A DNA stretch of 16,763 nt from Bifidobacteriaceae bacterium (GTDB lineage: Bacteria > Actinomycetota > Actinomycetes > Actinomycetales > WQXJ01): contig JAIRXV010000027.1 in the NCBI GenBank assembly GCA_031268115.1, forward strand, positions 1-16,763, in the 5' to 3' direction. The translations under genes were made by a program, and so were the position numbers. Every line of letters begins with the position of its first letter. The stretch's first letter is position 1. Below the pieces are notes generated by a model. That model saw only the letters and a program-made list of their open reading frames with translations. It was not told the DNA's origin and ran no database searches. Below, piece by piece: positions 1 to 6,634 of the stretch.

Positions 1-901
1 CGGATGGGATTCCGAGCAAGGCAAGCATCGAGCCGGCCACGGAGATCGCCAACGCTCCGATGACTGCGCCGAACGGGGCCGCCCTGCCGCCAGTGAATCG
101 CCCGCCCCCGAGGATGACCGCCGCGATAGAGAGCAGAGTGTAGTTAGCGGAGGCCTGTGTATCTCCGCCAGCAGTTACGCCAGCCACCGCTAAACCCGCA
201 CCGATTGCGAACACCGCTGCCAACGCGTAGGAAACCATCCGCATGCCTAGGACCGACCAGCCGGACTTCTGAATCGACGAGTCGGCCCCTCCACCTCCCC
301 TTAGGACCGCCCCATAGACGGTTCGGACCGTGATCAAGTAGGCGATGAGCCCGAACAAGCCGGCGGCCAGGATCGAGTAGGGGATGACCGGGGTCTGGAG
401 TGTCGTGACGGCGATCAGCCAGCCGGGCACGGTCCCTCCCGGGATAGGCAGGATGATCAGTCCAATTCCGAGCCATATGAAGGACGCGCCAAGAGTGACA
501 ATCAGAGCGGGTATCCGCCGAATTTGGACGAGCGCTCCCGCAAGCGCGTACGCGGCGATAAGGCCGACGAAGATTCCGACCGCTAGCATCGGATTTGCCT
601 TCAAGAACACGGCCGCCACGGCCGAAACGAGTCCGATGAAGTAGCCATTGCCGAGGTCGATATCACCCACCAGAATGATGAACATCTGGCTCAGTCCAGC
701 GAGCGTGAGCGGCAGGGCAGCGGATAACAACAAGTTGAGGCCATAGACGCTGAAGACCGTCGGCTGGAGGACACCGCAGATGAGTACGAGGATCACAAGG
801 ACGGCGGGTGCCAACAGATCGGTCACGTTAATCATGCGGAACCGGGCCCCGATAACAACTCGGAAGCTTGCGTCTCGGCTCTCGATGTATGTGTTTGGCA
901 C
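1..901 (-). CDS. Sugar ABC transporter permease, RbsC-like (3' end outside window)
   Basis: This is the inner-membrane channel subunit of a ribose/xylose/galactose-type importer (BPD_transp_2 family). I translated 300 residues from the reverse strand, and the C-terminus runs past base 1. Hydrophobic segments lie at about residues 29-46, 55-79, 85-100, 104-124, 131-152, 174-193, 222-243 and 254-266, with another beginning near 275. The loop GDIDLGNG (79-86) matches the family's conserved GIDLS-type turn. The stretch AVILGGGRFTGGRAAPFG (261-278) matches the conserved cytoplasmic segment that contacts the ATPase. The chosen GTG at 901 has GGGGAG about 7 nt upstream and starts 2 bp after the ATPase stop, suggesting translational coupling. 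An internal ATG (residue 23) is an alternative start. Family members are usually about 320-350 aa, so probably 20-50 residues are missing. Family assignment is firm; the substrate is unknown. Confidence 0.9.
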   Translation of the reverse strand, partial: MPNTYIESRDASFRVVIGARFRMINVTDLLAPAVLVILVLICGVLQPTVFSVYGLNLLLSAALPLTLAGLSQMFIILVGDIDLGNGYFIGLVSAVAAVFLKANPMLAVGIFVGLIAAYALAGALVQIRRIPALIVTLGASFIWLGIGLIILPIPGGTVPGWLIAVTTLQTPVIPYSILAAGLFGLIAYLITVRTVYGAVLRGGGGADSSIQKSGWSVLGMRMVSYALAAVFAIGAGLAVAGVTAGGDTQASANYTLLSIAAVILGGGRFTGGRAAPFGAVIGALAISVAGSMLALLGIPS

Positions 902-903
902 GG

Positions 904-2385
904 TCAGCTCCCCACTGAGAATGATGCGGAGATGACGTTCTCCTCAGAGATTTGGTCTCCGGCGAATTCGCTAACCACGGTGCCATCGGACATAACCAGG
1001 ACACGATCGCATTCCGCTAGCTCCGCGTTTTCCGTCGTGAACCAGAGAAACGAGCGACCGGCAGCCGCCTCTTGGCGAGTGCGCCTATACATGAGCCGGC
1101 GCGTTTCTACGTCGACACCGCGCAGCGGATCGTCCAGCAGCACGATGTTGGCGGAGCTTGCGAGGGCGCGAGCCACAAGCGCTTTCTGCTGGTTGCCCCC
1201 CGACAAATCCACCACGGGCGTCTGAGGACCACCGCGCAGAACAAGCCGCTGCGTCCATTCATGAACCACGGCGCGCTCGCGCTTTCCATTGACGATGCCG
1301 GCACGCGCGTAATCGCGCATGACACCAATGGCGATGTTCTGACCCGTCGACCAAAGCGGAAAGATGCCGGCCCGCTGTCGATCGCCGGTGACGTAGGCCA
1401 TGCGGCCACGGACCTTGACTGATCGTTTGCCGCGCCGGGAAGCATAAAGGGACTGGAGCAACGCCTGCTGACCTTGCCCATCGAGCCCAGCGATTCCGAC
1501 GATCTCACCTTTCCTGACACTGAGGTTGACACCGTGCAGCGAACCCTCATTCAGGTCCCGCACGGTGAGAACCTCCGGCTCACCGCTTAGCTCGCGCCGC
1601 ATTGCGCGAACCTCCGCTTCGGATGACTGGTCTGCGCTCATCATCGCGACAATAGAGTCGCCATCGAGTTCCGCTGTGGGTCGTTCGCCCACGATCATTC
1701 CGTCCCGAAGAACGACTGTTCGATTGGTGTAGCCGAGGATCTCAGGCATTTTGTGCGAGATCAGAAGAGTCGCGATCCCTCGCTCGGCCAGAATCCCGAC
1801 ATACCTGAGCAAATTGTCGGCCTGCTCGTGACCGAGGGCCGATGTCGGTTCGTCCAGGATGAGGAGTGACAGCGAAGCGATGTCGGGAACCAGAGTCTGC
1901 GCTATCTCCACCATTTGGCGTTGCGCCAAGGACAGGTCCTCAACAAGCGCATCGATCAGAATGCCGTGTCCCGGAAATACCTCATCGAGTGCTGCGGAGA
2001 TCGCCGTCCTCGCTCGTTTCCTCCAACCCCACCCGCGCAATGACGGCCGCGCAATCGCAGTGTTCTCAAATACCCGGACCGTTGGCGCTAGGGAGAGTTC
2101 TTGGAACGCGATCTGAACTCCGGCCCTGCGTGAGCGGATAAGGCTCCCGGACTTTGCAATGGCAACACCGCAGACTTTGACCGCCCCGGCGTCTGGAGTG
2201 TCCTGTCCGGCTATGATGCGCATGAGTGTGCTCTTCCCCGCGCCGTTATGGCCGACTATCCCGACGACCTCTCCGGCGTGGACCGTTAGGTCCACCCCGG
2301 AGAGCGCCTGGGTGTTGCCGTAACTCTTAGACACTCCTTCGATTCGCAAGGTTGGCGTAGCCGAATTCGCCTGGGGATGCGTCAT
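904..2385 (-). CDS. Sugar ABC transporter ATP-binding protein, RbsA/MglA-type double NBD
   Basis: This 493-aa cytoplasmic ATPase carries two fused ABC domains, the layout of ribose/xylose/galactose importers. NBD1 has Walker A GHNGAGKST (45-53), the family's variant signature LSLAQRQ (151-157), Walker B with LLILDEPTSAL (174-184), and the switch histidine in ISHK (209-212). NBD2 has a degenerate Walker A, GLDGQGQQ (300-307), a canonical LSGGNQQ signature (394-400), and Walker B LLDDPLRGVD, where Asp replaces the usual catalytic Glu and no switch His is visible. One functional and one impaired ATP site is common in this family, so NBD1 is probably the hydrolysing site. The frame is open 32 codons further upstream into the binding-protein gene. 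I chose the ATG at 2385 because GAGGAA sits 8 nt before it and the family homology begins directly after it. It lies 49 bp after the binding-protein stop, in the same operon. Confidence 0.93.
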   Translation of the reverse strand: MTHPQANSATPTLRIEGVSKSYGNTQALSGVDLTVHAGEVVGIVGHNGAGKSTLMRIIAGQDTPDAGAVKVCGVAIAKSGSLIRSRRAGVQIAFQELSLAPTVRVFENTAIARPSLRGWGWRKRARTAISAALDEVFPGHGILIDALVEDLSLAQRQMVEIAQTLVPDIASLSLLILDEPTSALGHEQADNLLRYVGILAERGIATLLISHKMPEILGYTNRTVVLRDGMIVGERPTAELDGDSIVAMMSADQSSEAEVRAMRRELSGEPEVLTVRDLNEGSLHGVNLSVRKGEIVGIAGLDGQGQQALLQSLYASRRGKRSVKVRGRMAYVTGDRQRAGIFPLWSTGQNIAIGVMRDYARAGIVNGKRERAVVHEWTQRLVLRGGPQTPVVDLSGGNQQKALVARALASSANIVLLDDPLRGVDVETRRLMYRRTRQEAAAGRSFLWFTTENAELAECDRVLVMSDGTVVSEFAGDQISEENVISASFSVGS

Positions 2386-2434
2386 GTCTACTGTTCCTCG
2401 ACAACGGGGCGGGTCTGAACGGAGCTCATCGCGG

Positions 2435-3550
2435 TCAGGGCGCCGCTGTTGGCACCGGGAGCGGATCCACGGTGTTGCCATCCTTGCTTGCGGTGACCGC
2501 CTGCTCGGTCTGCTCCCGAGTCCACGGCCATGCGGCTACGCTGCCCGCCGGTGTCACATCGATCCATTCTGCGAGTTCGTCCTGCGAGATAACCACGTTC
2601 GGAAGCGTCGTTGTCTTAGGCACATCTTGTCCGTTGAGCAAAGCGAGCGCCACCCAGATCGCAGCTGCGGCCTGACCGGGATCGTTACGGACCGAGCCGC
2701 CTTTGTACTCCTGAGAAGAAGCCAACTCCTGCCAATAGCGCAGTCCTTCGCCGGTGTTGTCGAAGACTGCGGCCGGAAGCGGTTTGCCCGCCGCTTCGAG
2801 CGCCTTCAAGACGCCGTTGGTCGCACCCGCTGTGAGTACCCCGTCGATCTGGGGCAGGCTTGGAAGAACCTCCTGCACGGCCTCTTGGGCCACCGAGTCG
2901 CTCGCTTGGCCCACAACTTCCTTAACGACCTCAATGTCTGGATATTCGCCAAGCGCTTCGAGCTGACCGGAATAGACCTCATTCTCGGGTTGGGAACCAA
3001 CGATCCCACGAACCATGAGCAGGTTACCTGAGCCGCCCATCGCATCGGCTACCATTTTCGCCTCCAGATAGCCGACTTCTTTCAGTCCGTTAACCACGTC
3101 ATACTCGCAATCGGCCGAAGCCAGGGAATCAAAGACGACGACTTTGATCCCCGCGTCGCAGGCGTCCTCGATGACCGAGTTCAGCGCGGTCGGCGAGGCC
3201 GAATCGACGAGAATAGCGTCTGGATGCTTGAGAATGAGGCTCTTGATCTGTGCGATCTGCTCAGTGGCGGTGTTCTGAGATGTGTTGCTCACCGAGTATT
3301 CGGCGATCAGACCGTCCTTCTTTGCCTGTTCGGCCGTCTCCTCGAACACCTTCACCATGGTCTGGCGCCAACTGTTACCGAGGTAGGAATTGGATAGTGC
3401 AATGGTATATGCCCCGCCCTGTGTCTGAGCGTCTGCCGGCGTGCCGTCCTCGGAGACGGTCGCCTGATTTCCGGCGCATGCCGAAAGGAGCGTGGCCGCG
3501 ACGGCCAACGTGAGCGCCGCGGCGAGGCGGCGTTGTCTCTTACTATTCAT
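2435..3550 (-). CDS. Sugar ABC transporter substrate-binding lipoprotein, RbsB-like
   Basis: This 371-aa extracellular receptor for the importer belongs to the periplasmic-binding-protein/LacI fold (Peripla_BP_4). The N-terminus is a lipoprotein signal: basic MNSKRQRR, a hydrophobic stretch, then lipobox LLSACAG with the lipidated Cys at residue 25, followed by a polar Thr/Gly/Gln-rich tether. The mature domain opens with a strand typical of this family (IALSNSYLGNSW), and DAILVDSASPTALN and GVLTAGATNGVLKALE match conserved strands of the two lobes. The chosen ATG at 3550 follows an AAGGG element at about 10 nt. An upstream in-frame TTG at 3586 is rejected because it would put 12 polar residues before the signal peptide. 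The gene sits between the isomerase and ATPase genes. Upstream there is a 78-bp gap carrying a small inverted repeat, so it may have an extra promoter or processing site. Ligand specificity cannot be read from the sequence. Confidence 0.93.
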   Translation of the reverse strand: MNSKRQRRLAAALTLAVAATLLSACAGNQATVSEDGTPADAQTQGGAYTIALSNSYLGNSWRQTMVKVFEETAEQAKKDGLIAEYSVSNTSQNTATEQIAQIKSLILKHPDAILVDSASPTALNSVIEDACDAGIKVVVFDSLASADCEYDVVNGLKEVGYLEAKMVADAMGGSGNLLMVRGIVGSQPENEVYSGQLEALGEYPDIEVVKEVVGQASDSVAQEAVQEVLPSLPQIDGVLTAGATNGVLKALEAAGKPLPAAVFDNTGEGLRYWQELASSQEYKGGSVRNDPGQAAAAIWVALALLNGQDVPKTTTLPNVVISQDELAEWIDVTPAGSVAAWPWTREQTEQAVTASKDGNTVDPLPVPTAAP

Positions 3551-3582
3551 GGTTGATAGCCCTTCGCTGGACTCGTGATTTG

Positions 3583-3597
3583 ACAATTGTGTATTGT
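3583..3597 (-). promoter_or_regulatory. Inverted repeat upstream of the binding-protein gene
   Basis: ACAAT and ATTGT arms are separated by 5 nt (TGTGT), inside the 78-bp gap between the isomerase and binding-protein genes, 33 nt upstream of the ATG. It is AT-rich compared with its surroundings. It could be an operator for the divergently encoded GntR-type regulator or an mRNA feature tuning binding-protein expression. It does not obviously match the half-sites seen upstream of the dehydrogenase gene. No convincing -35/-10 pair was found beside it. Confidence 0.3.
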
Positions 3598-3628
3598 TAG
3601 GTGGTTCTTTCGGGTCAGACTGGCAACG

Positions 3629-4666
3629 TCATTGCGCCTGTCTTGTTGTTCGAAGTATGTCGCGAATGTAACGTTGATGATCTGCGGCGACAGCGAGGCC
3701 GTCGCCGCCATAATTCTCGCAGAGAAAAGCTCCATGGAATCCCTGCGACAATGCATATCGGATCGCCTTCCGATAGTTGATAAGTCCGTTCGCCAGAGAT
3801 GAAGGGATCGTCAAGAATGTGCCCGTAGCGGGGTTTTCCGCACGGCTGTAGTTCTTGACGTGCCAATAGTTCGCGAGTGGGAGCATCTTTACTGCCATCG
3901 ACTCCCAACGCTCGATTGGGCGTTGGGCTCGAATCAGGTTTCCCAAATCGGGGTTCAGTCCCACATTGTCGCGGCCGATGTCCAAGATGAACGCGACGGC
4001 GTCGTCCGCGGTCCCCAAGTAGGTACCTTCATAGGACTCAATGGAAAGGTCGATCCCGACCTCGGCGGCATGATTTGCCAGGTCGCGATACCGCCGGATC
4101 GCGAGAGCCCGACTGTCGCGATCAAGCGGATTTGCGGCCCCATCAACGGTCCAAAACCACAGCGCCTCGCGCTGCTGCCTTGTGAGTTGTTCGTGCATTC
4201 CGAGCGAAACGTGAGGCGATCCGATAGCGGCCGCAGCGTCTATCGCCCTGTGGGTGAGTGCCAGATTGTCACGCCCTTGGGCCGCGTCGATGATGTTCTT
4301 GCGTACAACCGAGGTGGCTACCGGGTCCATGCCAAGGTCGCTGAGCACGGCTGCCAGAGAATCGAGTTCAGCCGCCGACAGTTCACTCAATGGAAGCCAC
4401 GCGCTGGGTATCTCGACGGCCCGGAACCCTGAATCGGCCATCTCCCGCAGGGCCGTGCGCCATGCGTCTGGCCCCGCGTCGCGCGTGGTCTTCCCGCCCG
4501 GCTGGACGCTCGGGAACTGGAGCATCGCTGCTGCGATGGGCCATTCCTCGGCGGTGTGAGCAAGGGGAGCGGCGACGACTGCGGTGTCGAGTATCGCAAG
4601 CTCGTCCGGTTCCAACCGAGAACGGTCGACATCCGGACCTGCTCGGTCGATTGGGTTGGCGCTCAT
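3629..4666 (-). CDS. Sugar isomerase/epimerase-like TIM-barrel protein (AP_endonuc_2 family)
   Basis: This is a predicted cytoplasmic metal-dependent sugar (phosphate) isomerase or epimerase of 345 aa, slightly longer than the common 270-330 aa of the family. The xylose-isomerase-like metal ligands are all visible in order: Glu210 in LSIESYEG, Asp240 in LNPDLGNL, His269 in YWHVKNY, and Glu317 in LCENYGGDG. The barrel's first strands include FRAVEIPSAW (81-90), where the family usually has a Glu. The first 45 residues are polar and not recognisable. The start ATG at 4666 overlaps the dehydrogenase stop as ATGA, a strong sign of translational coupling and of a shared pathway. The frame stays open far upstream, but that part is a shadow of the dehydrogenase gene. 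It probably isomerises or epimerises the keto-sugar made by the SDR. The exact substrate, and whether it is phosphorylated, are unknown. Confidence 0.87.
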   Translation of the reverse strand: MSANPIDRAGPDVDRSRLEPDELAILDTAVVAAPLAHTAEEWPIAAAMLQFPSVQPGGKTTRDAGPDAWRTALREMADSGFRAVEIPSAWLPLSELSAAELDSLAAVLSDLGMDPVATSVVRKNIIDAAQGRDNLALTHRAIDAAAAIGSPHVSLGMHEQLTRQQREALWFWTVDGAANPLDRDSRALAIRRYRDLANHAAEVGIDLSIESYEGTYLGTADDAVAFILDIGRDNVGLNPDLGNLIRAQRPIERWESMAVKMLPLANYWHVKNYSRAENPATGTFLTIPSSLANGLINYRKAIRYALSQGFHGAFLCENYGGDGLAVAADHQRYIRDILRTTRQAQ

Positions 4667-5433
4667 CCGATTCGCGCTCCGCCGTTGATATTGACGGTTG
4701 TGCCGGTGATATACCCGGCCTGCGAACCGAAAAGGAATTCGATGAGGGCCGCCACTTCGACGGTTGTCCCCAAGCGGCCGACCGGCAGGCTGGCCAAGAA
4801 CGCCGGAGCGCGCTCGGCGGTGATGCGCCCGCCCATGATGTCGGTGTCGACAATCGCGGGGGCAATCGCGTTGACAGTTACCCCCTTGGGAGCGAGTTCG
4901 AGTGCGAGCCCCCGCGTCATTCCTTCGATCGCGGCCTTGGACGCCGCGTATGCGCCAGCACTGTAAGTGCCGCCGCCACTCTGCGCCGCCGTGGAGGAAA
5001 GGCTGACGATGCGGCCGTAGCCGCGCTGGGCCATGCCAATCGCGAAACGCTGGGTGACGAGGAACGTGCCGGTAGCGTTCACTCGTAGCACTCGCTCCCA
5101 CCGCTGAGGAGATGTCTCCAAGAGCGGGGTGGGATCGGCGATTCCGGCGATGTTCGCCAGTGCGCTTACCGGTGGCAGGCCATGCTCGAACCGCTCGGCT
5201 GCCCTGTCGATCGCATCCGCGTCCGTTATGTCGCAAGCGACAGCGGCAACGCGAACACCGGCCGCGGATGCTTCCTCGGCGGCGGACTGAAGCGCTTCCC
5301 GGTCGAGGTCGATTAGTCCGAGATTCCAGCCGTTCGCGGCGAGTCTGCGGGCGAGGCACCTGCCAATGCCGCGCTCTGACGCGGCCCCGGTGATGACGGC
5401 TGTCCGATCTGCGGCGCCGGTTGTCGGTGACAC
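4663..5433 (-). CDS. SDR family NAD(P)-dependent oxidoreductase
   Basis: This 256-aa classical short-chain dehydrogenase/reductase has the usual family length. It shows the dinucleotide motif TGAASERGIG (15-24), an acidic end to the second strand (GLIDLD, Asp42) that usually favours NAD(H) over NADP(H), NIAG (94-97), active-site Ser146/147 in IVSLSS, and the catalytic pair Tyr162/Lys166 in YAASK. The C-terminus ends in the family's ITGTTVNINGG signature. The frame is open for 67 codons upstream, but I chose the GTG at 5433 because AGGAGG lies 5 nt before it and homology begins there. The ATG overlapping that region is in another frame. It is the first gene of the five-gene operon, divergent from the GntR regulator. 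The likely role is reversible oxidation of a hydroxyl of the imported polyol or sugar. A sugar-alcohol or lactone dehydrogenase role is equally possible. Confidence 0.91.
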   Translation of the reverse strand: MSPTTGAADRTAVITGAASERGIGRCLARRLAANGWNLGLIDLDREALQSAAEEASAAGVRVAAVACDITDADAIDRAAERFEHGLPPVSALANIAGIADPTPLLETSPQRWERVLRVNATGTFLVTQRFAIGMAQRGYGRIVSLSSTAAQSGGGTYSAGAYAASKAAIEGMTRGLALELAPKGVTVNAIAPAIVDTDIMGGRITAERAPAFLASLPVGRLGTTVEVAALIEFLFGSQAGYITGTTVNINGGARIG

Positions 5434-5860
5434 ACATACCTCCTCTTGGTTCCACCAGGCTGGCTCTGCCTGGGATGGCCTGCCTGGGGCGCCGGAGTTC
5501 CTCCTCTCCGTACACGCCGGGGCTACGATAGCAGATATTTCAAGCGCGGCGCTCGCGTTGGAGCGTGCACCGCTAGGACCCTCACGGTCAGGCCATACAG
5601 GCACTCTGACAAGGTATGTTATGCCGTTTTGCAAGACAGCGGCCCCCTCCCCGAGCAGTCAGCTAGAGGCCAAGAAAACTCTCCAGCTATATTTCGGATA
5701 CGCCGCGAGTCGGGACCCTCTCAGGGCCGCTAGGGGTTGGTGGGCCGTCGCCGAGGACCGACCGCCGCTCAACAGCCGAGGCGGCGTTCGGGTGGACGTA
5801 CCCGCACAACGGCCATGAGTCGGCGTGTGGCCGGACCGTCGGGCGAAGAGCTATCCTCTC
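5434..5860. promoter_or_regulatory. Divergent control region between the dehydrogenase operon and the GntR regulator
   Basis: This gap of about 430 bp has no supportable gene and should hold the promoters and operators for both directions. Notable content: an AT-richer stretch around 5524-5542, a near-palindrome GGTAT-GTT-ATGCC at 5613-5625 with partial extension of its arms, and another AT-rich run around 5671-5700. FCD-type regulators often bind short palindromes containing GT..AC or similar half-sites in such divergent regions, so 5613-5625 is the best operator candidate. I could not find a -35/-10 pair I trust in either direction. Confidence 0.5.
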
Positions 5861-6613
5861 GTGGTGCGCGCCAGCCCCTCCGAATCGCCCCGTCGGGATC
5901 CGCAAGGGCTGAGCGAACGGGTCTACCAGGCAACTCTGCAGATCCTGGTTCAGGGCAATCTTGCCTCAGGCCAGACCCTTCGCATCGACGAACTGGCGAA
6001 CGCATTGGGCGTTTCACCCACACCCGTCCGCGAGGCTCTCGCGAAACTCGAAGCCACGGGCCTCGTTGAGAGGAGACCGCACCGCGGTTATCGAGTCCCC
6101 GCCCCCCTTACTCCTGCGCAATTGCGGGATCTCATAGACGCTCGGATTCTTATCGAGGTCGCCTCCGTTGTAAGAGCATCGACTGTCGGAGGCGATTCGT
6201 TCCGTACCGACCTCGAAGACGCGTTGCACAACCAAGATGCGGCCGTTGAGGCCTACCAACTCGCCAAGGCCTTGGGTCCGAGCGAAGTCAGTTCTCTATC
6301 TTGGAGCGTGATCGAAGCGGACCTTCGCTTCCACGCTGTCATCTTCGAACACACCCGGAACAGTTTCTACCAACTGATGGCAGATAGTCTTCAAGGCCAG
6401 CTCCATCGCGTTCGCCAGTCGATCGAGAATGGCATCTCGGACGCCTTGGAAGCGCTCTCCGAGCACCGCGCCATCGCGGAGGCCGTCACCTCGGCCGACC
6501 CCGCGGCCATTGCTAGAGCAATGAGAAGACACCTGGAGTCCGTTGGAGACCGTTCGGGCGCCGCCCCGCCCGGCGATCCCATAGCTGGCGCGAATCGCAA
6601 GGACGATGGCTGA
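5861..6613 (+). CDS. GntR family transcriptional regulator, FadR/FCD subfamily
   Basis: This 250-aa cytoplasmic DNA-binding regulator has an N-terminal winged helix (about residues 17-80), with recognition-helix segment SPTPVREALAKLE and wing RRPHRGYRV, both classic GntR features. The C-terminal all-helical FCD domain retains the Asp/His/His/His metal-site pattern: Asp in LIDARILIE, His in FHAVIFEH, His in SEHRAI, and His in RRHLES. In this family the pocket holds a metal plus a carboxylate or sugar-acid-like effector, which releases DNA. The start is uncertain. GTG at 5825 gives 12 more residues but has no Shine-Dalgarno, whereas GTG at 5861 (or 5864) has GAAGAG 10 nt upstream, so I chose 5861. 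It is divergent from the SDR/isomerase/ABC operon and is its probable local repressor, with effector likely a pathway intermediate. It ends 21 bp from the convergent helicase stop. Confidence 0.9.
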   Translation: MVRASPSESPRRDPQGLSERVYQATLQILVQGNLASGQTLRIDELANALGVSPTPVREALAKLEATGLVERRPHRGYRVPAPLTPAQLRDLIDARILIEVASVVRASTVGGDSFRTDLEDALHNQDAAVEAYQLAKALGPSEVSSLSWSVIEADLRFHAVIFEHTRNSFYQLMADSLQGQLHRVRQSIENGISDALEALSEHRAIAEAVTSADPAAIARAMRRHLESVGDRSGAAPPGDPIAGANRKDDG

Positions 6614-6634
6614 CCATGACCGTTCGCCACCGGG

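Noticed and set aside
904..2385. Substitutions in NBD2 of the ATPase as a sign of gene decay
   Set aside because: A degenerate Walker A of the GxxGQGQ type and LDDP in NBD2 are seen in intact members of this importer family; NBD1 is fully conserved.
3584..3586. TTG start for the binding-protein gene
   Set aside because: It would place 12 polar residues before a normal lipoprotein signal peptide; the ATG at 3550 gives a standard N-terminus.
4667..5515. N-terminal extension of the isomerase frame through the dehydrogenase gene
   Set aside because: The extra 283 residues are Arg/His-rich shadow sequence. The SDR in the other frame carries all its catalytic motifs, and the isomerase has a coupled ATGA start.
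5434..5634. 67-codon N-terminal extension of the SDR
   Set aside because: No homology to SDRs; an AGGAGG site at proper distance from the GTG at 5433 marks the start.
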